Origin: Commensalibacter intestini A911
Lineage (GTDB): Bacteria > Pseudomonadota > Alphaproteobacteria > Acetobacterales > Acetobacteraceae
Direction of reading: 5' to 3'
Assembly: GCF_000231445.1 (NCBI RefSeq)
Contig: NZ_AGFR01000003.1
Span: 620,001 to 684,000, forward strand
Length of the DNA stretch: 64,000 nucleotides
Numbering within the stretch: position 1 is the first letter of the stretch; each line of letters opens with the position of its first letter. The notes beneath the pieces are model-generated. The model was not told where the DNA came from and did no database searches. It was given only the letters and a program-made list of their open reading frames with translations. Both the position numbers and the translations under genes were made by a program. This document shows, piece after piece, positions 57,447-64,000 of the stretch.

Positions 57447-59093
57447 ATGAATGAAGATGTAAACGATTTCGCCTTTCTCCCATTAGGGGGAACGGGTGAG
57501 ATCGGCATGAATTTTAATCTCTATCGATTAAATGGAAAGTGGTTAGCAATTGATTGTGGAATTGGGTTCAGTGGCAATGATATGCCAGAAGCTGATATCT
57601 TGGTTCCTGATCCTGAATTTATTGCGCGTCAAAATGAGAATTTATTAGCACTAGTGATTACGCATGCTCATGAAGATCATATTGGTGCTGTTGCTTATCT
57701 TTGGCCGGATTTAGAATGTCCTGTGTATGCAACGCCATTTGCAGCTTCGATTTTACGACGTAAACTCCGAGAAGCCGGTTTATTAGAGGACGTAAAAATC
57801 CACCTGATTAAAATGGGTGATCATTTAAAAATTGGTGAATTTGATCTGGAATTTATTCCTGTGACGCATTCTATTCCAGAGGCTCAAAGTGTATTTATTC
57901 GTACGCCTTATGGAAATGTATTGCATACTGGGGATTGGAAGCTTGATCCAGAACCTGTCATTGGTGATATTACAGACCTTGATAAATTTGCAGAGCTAGG
58001 ACGTGAAGGTGTCTTGGCAATGGTCTGTGATAGTACGAATGTGATTGTTAAGCGTGCACCAGAATCAGAAGCAGAAGTGCGTCGTAGTTTAACCGAACTT
58101 ATTGGCAGTATTAAAGGGCGTGTTGCGGTGACTTGTTTTGCCAGCAATGTCTCTCGCGTTGAGAGTATTGCTTATGCAGCAAAGCAAGCCAATCGTCCAG
58201 TTTTGATTATTGGCCGTTCGTTAAAAAATCTTGAAGTTTCAGCTAGAGAAAATGGGTATTTGGAAGGTATTCCTCCATTTTTTACCGAACAGAATATGAA
58301 TGACGTTGATTTAGATCATGTCGTTTTTATTGTGACAGGTAGTCAAGGTGAAGAGCGTTCTGCATTAACGCGTATTTCTTTTGATGTGCACCAACATATT
58401 TCTTTTGGAACTGGGGACACGGTTATTTATAGTAGCCGTACTATTCCAGGGAATGAGTTGGCAATTATGCGGGTGCAAGATAATTTAGCACGTCGTGGCG
58501 CAAGGGTTATTACATCACGCGATCATTTTGTTCATGTTTCTGGGCATGCTTGTTATGAGGAAGTCTGTGAACTTTATAAAATTGTTCAGCCTGCTTATGG
58601 GGTTCCAGTGCATGGAGAGTGGGTTCATTTAAATGCACAAGCAAATGTTGCCAAAGAGCATAATGCAGAGCCTATTTTGCTTGAAGATGGTGATATTTTA
58701 CGTTTAGGTCCAGGAAAACCGAAAATTGTTGGCAGTGCGCCTACTGGACGGTTAGTGATTGATGGTAGCCGTTTGTTATCTGTTGATGGTGATGTTTTAT
58801 CTGCCCGTCGTCGGATGTTATATAATGGTGTTGTTGTAGCCAGTTTTGCAGTGAATATGAATGGAGATCTGTTAAGTGATCCAAACATTAGTGCACCCGG
58901 TTTGTTTGACCAGCATGACGAAGAATTTGACGATGTGATTGATGAGTTCGGAGAGTTGGTTGAGCGTTTACCTCATAGAGTACGTTTAAATGATGATGAA
59001 TTGGTGGATAACGCCAAAGTCGTGTTACGTCGTATTCTTGGGCGTAGGTTAAAAAAGAAACCGATGGTTGATATTCATTTATTGCGTCTTTAA
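57447..59093 (+). CDS. rnj: Ribonuclease J
   Basis: Metallo-beta-lactamase/beta-CASP nuclease of 548 residues for 5'-3' exonuclease and endonuclease RNA processing. Zinc site ITHAHEDHIGAVAYLWP, then HTGDWKLDP, GSQGEERSALTRIS and VSGHACYEEV are present. Alphaproteobacteria use RNase J for 16S and 23S rRNA 5' ends. AAAGGG upstream of the ATG. Ends with its own terminator, so this appears to be the last gene of the nuo-birA-coaX-rnj transcription unit. Confidence 0.94.
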   Translation: MNEDVNDFAFLPLGGTGEIGMNFNLYRLNGKWLAIDCGIGFSGNDMPEADILVPDPEFIARQNENLLALVITHAHEDHIGAVAYLWPDLECPVYATPFAASILRRKLREAGLLEDVKIHLIKMGDHLKIGEFDLEFIPVTHSIPEAQSVFIRTPYGNVLHTGDWKLDPEPVIGDITDLDKFAELGREGVLAMVCDSTNVIVKRAPESEAEVRRSLTELIGSIKGRVAVTCFASNVSRVESIAYAAKQANRPVLIIGRSLKNLEVSARENGYLEGIPPFFTEQNMNDVDLDHVVFIVTGSQGEERSALTRISFDVHQHISFGTGDTVIYSSRTIPGNELAIMRVQDNLARRGARVITSRDHFVHVSGHACYEEVCELYKIVQPAYGVPVHGEWVHLNAQANVAKEHNAEPILLEDGDILRLGPGKPKIVGSAPTGRLVIDGSRLLSVDGDVLSARRRMLYNGVVVASFAVNMNGDLLSDPNISAPGLFDQHDEEFDDVIDEFGELVERLPHRVRLNDDELVDNAKVVLRRILGRRLKKKPMVDIHLLRL

Positions 59094-59100
59094 TTTTGAT

Positions 59101-59138
59101 AAAGAATCTCATTATCATGATGGGATTTTTTATTTTTT
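59101..59138 (+). terminator. rho-independent terminator after rnj
   Basis: Twelve-pair AT-rich stem AAAGAATCTCAT (59101-59112) / ATGGGATTTTTT (59120-59131, two G-T pairs) around seven bases, then TATTTTTT. It starts seven bases after the rnj stop. Confidence 0.75.
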
Positions 59139-59179
59139 AGTTCACACTTCATAACCCTATTTTTAGGATTGATTAGTCT

Positions 59180-60502
59180 ATGCGTTTATCTTCAAGTTTC
59201 CTTCCAACATTAAAAGAAGTTCCTGCAGAAGCACAAATTGCTTCTCATCGTTTTATGCTAAGAACAGGGATGGTTCGTCAGATGTCATCAGGTATTTATG
59301 CCTGGTTGCCAGCTGGTTTACGTGTATTAAATAAAATTGCGGATATTGTTCGTGAAGAACAAGATGCGATTAACGCACAAGAAGTGTTAATGCCGACATT
59401 ACAATCTGCGGATCTTTGGAAGCGTTCTGGTCGTTATGATGCATATGGTCCAGAAATGTTGCGTATCGTTGATCGCCATAAACGTGATTTATTATATGGA
59501 CCAACTAATGAAGAAATGATCACTGATATTTTTGATCAATTCGTAACGTCTTATAAAGGGCTTCCTGCACTTTTATATCAAATTCAATGGAAATTTAGAG
59601 ATGAAATCCGTCCTCGTTTTGGTGTGATGCGTGGTCGTGAATTTTATATGAAAGACGGATATAGCTTTGATCTTGATTATGATAGTGCTGTTGTTACTTA
59701 TCATAAAATGATGTTGGCTTATTTAAGAACATTCCAACGTATTGGGGTGAAAGCTATTCCAATGTTGGCTGACACAGGGCCAATTGGTGGGGATTTGAGT
59801 CATGAGTTTATTATTTTAGCCCCGACAGGGGAAAGTGGTATTTTCTTTGATTCTGCTTTTGCTGAACAAAATTGGCTAGAAATGCCTGTTGATATTAATG
59901 ATAAAGATTCTCTGGCAGCATTCTTTAAACGGATGACCAGCTTCTATGCAGCGACTGATGAAAAGCATGACGAAGCAGAATGGGAAAAAGTTCCGCAAGA
60001 AAGAAAACTTGAAGGTCGTGGGATTGAAGTTGGACAAATTTTCTATTTCGGTACGAAATATACAGAATCTATGGATGTTTCTGTAACAGGTTCGGATAGT
60101 AAGAAAATTTATCCTCATATGGGGTCTTATGGTATTGGGGTGTCTCGTTTAGTGGGGGCGATTATTGAATCTTCTCACGATGAAAATGGGATTATCTGGC
60201 CTGATGCGGTTGCTCCATTTAAGGCGGTGATTATTAATCTAGGTATGAAAGATCAAGCATGTAAAGATGTTTGTGAAGCGTTATATCAAACAGATCCTGA
60301 AAATTTCCTTTATGATGATCGCGATGAACGCGCAGGTGCAAAATTTGCTGATGCTGATCTGATGGGGCATCCATGGCAAATTATTGTTGGTCCACGCGGT
60401 GTCGCACAAAATGTTGTTGAAGTAAAACGTAGAAAAACAGGACAACGTGCTGAAGTGCCTGTGGATCAAGTTTTAGATTATCTATCCTCTCATCAGGATT
60501 AA
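59180..60502 (+). CDS. proS: Prolyl-tRNA synthetase (alphaproteobacterial short form)
   Basis: Class II aminoacyl-tRNA synthetase charging tRNA-Pro. Motif 2 region [21 protein letters not shown] and motif 3 [16 protein letters not shown] are visible, then the anticodon-binding domain (about residues 345-440). At 440 residues it lacks the editing insertion of about 180 residues found in E. coli ProS, the usual situation in alphaproteobacteria. It starts the proS-lolC-lolD-dnaE run. Confidence 0.95.
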   Translation: MRLSSSFLPTLKEVPAEAQIASHRFMLRTGMVRQMSSGIYAWLPAGLRVLNKIADIVREEQDAINAQEVLMPTLQSADLWKRSGRYDAYGPEMLRIVDRHKRDLLYGPTNEEMITDIFDQFVTSYKGLPALLYQIQWKFRDEIRPRFGVMRGREFYMKDGYSFDLDYDSAVVTYHKMMLAYLRTFQRIGVKAIPMLADTGPIGGDLSHEFIILAPTGESGIFFDSAFAEQNWLEMPVDINDKDSLAAFFKRMTSFYAATDEKHDEAEWEKVPQERKLEGRGIEVGQIFYFGTKYTESMDVSVTGSDSKKIYPHMGSYGIGVSRLVGAIIESSHDENGIIWPDAVAPFKAVIINLGMKDQACKDVCEALYQTDPENFLYDDRDERAGAKFADADLMGHPWQIIVGPRGVAQNVVEVKRRKTGQRAEVPVDQVLDYLSSHQD

Positions 60503-60507
60503 TATAT

Positions 60508-61770
60508 ATGTTTGGCTCTTTTGAAAGAATGGTTGCAAAACGCTATTTACGAGCTCGTAAAGGAGAGCGTTTTGTTTCTGTGATTGCTATTTTCTCGCTA
60601 ATTGGGATTGCTCTTGGCGTTGGAACATTGATCGTTGTTATGGCTGTTATGAATGGGTTCAAGGATGATTTGCTTGGGCGTATTTTGGGCTTGAATGGGG
60701 ATCTGAGTGTTTATGGACAGATGAGTTACAATGGTCCAAAACCGATTACAGATTATGATCAGCTATCTATCCGTATGGAAAAGGTTCCTGGTATAAAATC
60801 AGCCATTCCTTTTACAGAGGGCCAAGTCTTATTAAGTGCTGGAAATTATAATTCTGGTGGCATGGTTCGTGGGATGAGTGCCGATGGACTTAAAAAGCTG
60901 AGTGTTGTTAGCAAAAGCCTTGATGCATCTTCTTTTGCACGTTTTAAAGGTGATGATGCAATTATTATTGGTCAAACCTTGGCTGATCGTGCTGGGCTTG
61001 GATTGGGTTCTAAAATCACGTTGATTTCTCCACAAGGGGCAGCAACGGTCATGGGAACGATTCCTCGGATTAAGTCTTATACTGTGGTTGGAATTTTTGA
61101 TTCTGGAATGCATGAATATAATTCCAGTTACGTGTTCCTACCCATTACAGCAGCACAGAAGTTCTTTCAAATGAAAGACGGTGTAACGGGTATTCAGATT
61201 TCTACGAATGATCCTGCGAATGTCAAAGAAACAACTCATAAATTAATGGCGCAATTTAGCAATGAAGATTTGCGTTTTATGGACTGGACTCAAAGTAATA
61301 ATGCGTTCTTTGGGGCAGTTCAGGTTGAGCAAAATGTGATGTTCTTAATTCTGACGCTCATTATTTTAGTTGCTGCTTTTAATGTGATTTCCTCTTTGAT
61401 TATGATGGTCAAAGATAAAACGCGAGATATTGCGATTTTACGAACGATGGGTGCTTCAAGAGGGGCGATTATGCGCATATTCTTGATGTGTGGTGCGTCT
61501 GTTGGGGTTACAGGAACTATTGCTGGAACGGTAATTGGCGTCTTATTTTGTAAAAATATAGAACATATCCGCCAAGGATTACAAAAACTTACGGGAACCA
61601 ATTTATTTAATCCTGAAGTTTATTATTTAGAGCATTTACCTGCTAAATTAGATTGGGCAGATGTTATTCAAATTGTTATTATGGCATTGACTTTGTCTTT
61701 ATTGGCGACATTATATCCGTCATGGAAAGCGGCTCGTACTGATCCAGTAGAAGGATTGCGTAATGAATAA
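60508..61770 (+). CDS. lolC: Lipoprotein-releasing ABC transporter permease
   Basis: Inner-membrane permease (LolC/LolE family) that hands mature lipoproteins to the periplasmic carrier LolA. 420 residues: helix at about 22-50, a large periplasmic domain (about 55-265), then three helices (about 270-300, 320-345, 380-405). N-terminal MVAKRYLRARKGERFVSVIA and the C-terminal YPSWKAARTDPVEGLRNE are typical. One permease gene is present, so the complex probably has two copies of it (LolF-like). It overlaps lolD by eight bases. Confidence 0.93.
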   Translation: MFGSFERMVAKRYLRARKGERFVSVIAIFSLIGIALGVGTLIVVMAVMNGFKDDLLGRILGLNGDLSVYGQMSYNGPKPITDYDQLSIRMEKVPGIKSAIPFTEGQVLLSAGNYNSGGMVRGMSADGLKKLSVVSKSLDASSFARFKGDDAIIIGQTLADRAGLGLGSKITLISPQGAATVMGTIPRIKSYTVVGIFDSGMHEYNSSYVFLPITAAQKFFQMKDGVTGIQISTNDPANVKETTHKLMAQFSNEDLRFMDWTQSNNAFFGAVQVEQNVMFLILTLIILVAAFNVISSLIMMVKDKTRDIAILRTMGASRGAIMRIFLMCGASVGVTGTIAGTVIGVLFCKNIEHIRQGLQKLTGTNLFNPEVYYLEHLPAKLDWADVIQIVIMALTLSLLATLYPSWKAARTDPVEGLRNE

Positions 61771-62455
61771 TCAAGATGCTGTTTTACAATTAAAAGATGT
61801 TCATGTTTCTTATAAAAGTGGTGATGAGCAATTAAATGTTTTACGAGGTGCTGATTTCTCTTTGGTTCAAGGGGAAATCGTTGCATTGGTTGCACCTTCT
61901 GGAACAGGGAAATCAACCTTATTGCATGTATCTGGATTACTTGAAAAACCTGCTCAAGGCGAGATTTTTATTAATGATAAAAATACGGCTAAACTGAGTG
62001 AAAAAGAAAGAACGTTACTTCGTTTAAGATCAATTGGGTTTGTTTATCAATTTCATCATTTATTGCCTGAGTTTTCTGCTTTGGAAAATGTCATGATGCC
62101 ACAAATGATTGATAAAAAATCAAAATCTGAAGCTAAACAAAAAGCAACAGAATGGTTAAAGAAATTTGATTTGGGACATCGTATCAATCATCAACCTGGT
62201 AAGTTATCCGGTGGTGAGAAACAACGTGTTGCTATTGCCAGAGCTTTAGCAAATTCTCCACACATTTTATTGGCTGATGAACCTACGGGGAACTTGGATA
62301 CTAAAACAGCGGATCATGTGTTCGATTTGTTATTAAATGTGGTTCGCCAAGAACGTTTGGCTGCATTAATAGTTACCCATAATAATGAACTAGCTTCTAA
62401 AATGGATCGAGTGATGACTTTGCAAGAAGGTAAAATCGTTCCGTTTAATTTATAA
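61763..62455 (+). CDS. lolD: Lipoprotein-releasing ABC transporter ATPase LolD
   Basis: ATPase of the Lol export complex, 230 residues. Walker A is APSGTGKSTLLHVSGLL, with Ala instead of the usual Gly at the first position, which leaves the loop intact. The signature [17 protein letters not shown], Walker B ILLADEPTGNLD and switch VTHNNEL are present. The ATG lies within the end of lolC, implying translational coupling, and dnaE follows after 20 bases. Confidence 0.95.
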   Translation: MNNQDAVLQLKDVHVSYKSGDEQLNVLRGADFSLVQGEIVALVAPSGTGKSTLLHVSGLLEKPAQGEIFINDKNTAKLSEKERTLLRLRSIGFVYQFHHLLPEFSALENVMMPQMIDKKSKSEAKQKATEWLKKFDLGHRINHQPGKLSGGEKQRVAIARALANSPHILLADEPTGNLDTKTADHVFDLLLNVVRQERLAALIVTHNNELASKMDRVMTLQEGKIVPFNL

Positions 62456-62475
62456 TTAATTGATAAAGTAATCCT

Positions 62476-64000
62476 ATGGCATTGGCTCCGTTTATTCATC
62501 TTCGCAATCATTCCGCATACTCGCTTAGCCAAGGAGCTATCCGAGTTCCAAAAATGGTAGAATGGGCAAAAAAGATGAATATGCCAGCCATTGCGATTAC
62601 GGATACAGGAAATTTATTTGGTGCTTTGGAGTTCTCTAAAGCTTGTGTAGAAGCTGGAATACAACCGATTATTGGCTCTCAGATTGGAATACCAGCAATT
62701 GGGGAAAACACGGAATATGCTCGTAGTTGGCCTATTGTATTACTTGCACAAAATGAAACAGGATTACTTAATCTACAATATTTGTCTTCTGAAGGGTTTT
62801 TAAAAGGGGATCCTTCTGATCCTGCGGTGGCAGTTGAAACTATTTGTGACTATTCAGAAGGCCTGATTTTACTGAGTGGTGGAACCAGAGGACCTATCTT
62901 TAAATTGCTCTCTGAAGGGCAAGAAAAGCATGCAACGGATTTATTAGAACAATTAGCAAAATCCTTTCCTGATCGTTTGATGATAGAGCTTAATCGTCAT
63001 GGATTACCAGAAGAGAAATCAATTGAACCAGGAGTTATTGGGCTAGCAGATCGTTTTGGATTGCCGTTGGTTGCAACGAATGAATGCTTTTTTCCTGCAC
63101 CAGAACTCTATGAAGCACATGATGCATTAATCTGTATTGCTCAAGGCTGTACAGTGGATATGCAAGATCGCTGGAAAGTAACCACTGAACATTGGTTTAA
63201 ACCGCCAGAGGTCATGTGTGAACTTTTTGCTGATTTACCAGAAGCGTGTTCAAATACATTGGAAATTGCCAAACGTTGTGCGGTTAAAATTGAAACACGC
63301 AAACCGATGCTTCCTCAAAGTCGTAAGATTCAAGATGGAATGACAGCGGATGAAACTTTGCAACAGATGGCTGAGGCAGGGTTGGAAGAACGCTTTAAAG
63401 CTATTCCTGATTTAACGGATGAGGGTAAAAAGGAATATCAAGAGCGTTTAGCATATGAAATCTCTGTTATTCAAAAAATGGGATTTCCAGGGTATTTCTT
63501 GATCGTTGCTGATTTTATTCAATGGGCCAAAGAAAATGATATCCCTGTAGGGCCAGGTCGTGGATCTGGTGCAGGATCATTGGTAGCTTGGGCCTTAACG
63601 ATTACAGATCTCGATCCGTTAAGATTTCAGTTGCTCTTTGAGCGTTTCTTAAATCCAGAACGTGTTTCTATGCCTGACTTTGATATTGATTTTTGTCAGG
63701 ATCGTCGGGATGAAGTCATTGAATATGTTCGTCATGCGTATGGGTTAAATCAAGTCGCACAAATTATCACTTTTGGTAAATTACAAGCCAGAGCTGCGGT
63801 AAGAGATGTAGGACGTGTGCTTGGCTTGCCGTTTGGGATGGTGAATAAAGTTGCAGAGCTTATTCCAAATAATCCTGCAAAACCAATGACGTTGGGGCAA
63901 GCGATTGACTCTGAACCACGCTTACAAGAAATGCGTGATAGTGATGAGAATATCAAGCGGTTAATGGATGTTGCTTTACAACTAGAGGGATTATATCGGC
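62476..64000 (+). CDS. dnaE: DNA polymerase III subunit alpha (3' end cut off by window)
   Basis: Replicative DNA polymerase catalytic subunit. The 508 codons visible run off the window end. The N-terminal PHP domain begins with IHLRNHSAYSLSQGAI (about residues 7-22) and has VATNECFFPAPELYEAHDAL. The polymerase core has FPGYFLIVADFIQWAKENDIPVGPGRGSGAGSLV (first part quoted) and the catalytic aspartates in PDFDIDF (Asp401 and Asp403, the same numbers as in E. coli). The ATG is 20 bases after lolD, so it is probably co-transcribed with proS-lolC-lolD. Confidence 0.96.
   Translation, partial: MALAPFIHLRNHSAYSLSQGAIRVPKMVEWAKKMNMPAIAITDTGNLFGALEFSKACVEAGIQPIIGSQIGIPAIGENTEYARSWPIVLLAQNETGLLNLQYLSSEGFLKGDPSDPAVAVETICDYSEGLILLSGGTRGPIFKLLSEGQEKHATDLLEQLAKSFPDRLMIELNRHGLPEEKSIEPGVIGLADRFGLPLVATNECFFPAPELYEAHDALICIAQGCTVDMQDRWKVTTEHWFKPPEVMCELFADLPEACSNTLEIAKRCAVKIETRKPMLPQSRKIQDGMTADETLQQMAEAGLEERFKAIPDLTDEGKKEYQERLAYEISVIQKMGFPGYFLIVADFIQWAKENDIPVGPGRGSGAGSLVAWALTITDLDPLRFQLLFERFLNPERVSMPDFDIDFCQDRRDEVIEYVRHAYGLNQVAQIITFGKLQARAAVRDVGRVLGLPFGMVNKVAELIPNNPAKPMTLGQAIDSEPRLQEMRDSDENIKRLMDVALQLEGLYR

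Overview
This window looks like a chromosomal segment of an AT-rich alphaproteobacterium. The evidence is the gene order bamE/DUF177-rpmF-plsX-fabH-ihfA-merR-tRNA-Pro, tig-clpP-clpX-lon-hupB, and nuo operon-birA-coaX-rnj-proS-lolC-lolD-dnaE, plus a short (440-residue) alphaproteobacterial-type prolyl-tRNA synthetase. The low GC together with this order suggests a low-GC acetic acid bacterium (Acetobacteraceae, Commensalibacter-like). That placement is inference. I see no insertion sequence, prophage, integrase or CRISPR array.

Layout. Bases 1-6.3 kb hold the end of an EnvZ-like histidine kinase, bamE, and the ribosome/fatty-acid/nucleoid cluster DUF177-rpmF-plsX-fabH-ihfA-merR, closed by tRNA-Pro(GGG). 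Bases 6.3-15.8 kb are the most accessory-looking part: an oligopeptidase B plus AI-2E permease operon, a membrane-anchored hypothetical protein, an isolated UDP-galactopyranose mutase, an AT-rich HEPN-domain gene, purU, and a secreted Sel1-repeat protein next to a NUDIX protein. Bases 15.9-25.2 kb carry an Atm1-type ABC exporter, rpmB, a stand-alone fusA, a small GlsB-type membrane protein, a strongly diverged PEP-carboxylase-family gene and a DUF445 protein. Bases 25.3-31.2 kb are a SUF iron-sulfur cluster operon with its Rrf2 regulator (sufR-B-C-D-S-T). Bases 31.3-41.9 kb hold a DEAD-box helicase, a small membrane protein, the NAD(P)HX repair enzyme, tRNA-Leu(UAG), and the proteostasis block tig-clpP-clpX-lon-hupB. 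Bases 42.0-42.5 kb carry a tandemly duplicated tRNA-Val(UAC)/tRNA-Asp(GUC) pair. Bases 42.8-55.9 kb are the complex I operon, followed without a break by birA, coaX and rnj, then proS-lolC-lolD and the first 1.5 kb of dnaE, which runs off the end.

Functional links. SUF proteins supply Fe-S clusters to complex I (NuoB, E, F, G and I all show cluster cysteines), and the Atm1-type exporter belongs to the same theme. The most striking observation is that the nuo operon goes nuoA-B-C-D-E-F-G-H-I-J-K-L-N: nuoM is missing, nuoL and nuoN are only 24 bases apart, and both look intact. Other points to follow up are the PEP-carboxylase homologue whose catalytic loop is replaced, the orphan HEPN gene, a 21-codon reading frame coupled to nuoJ, a palindromic candidate operator before the suf operon, a terminator for bamE lying inside the convergent kinase gene, and several strong intergenic hairpins.
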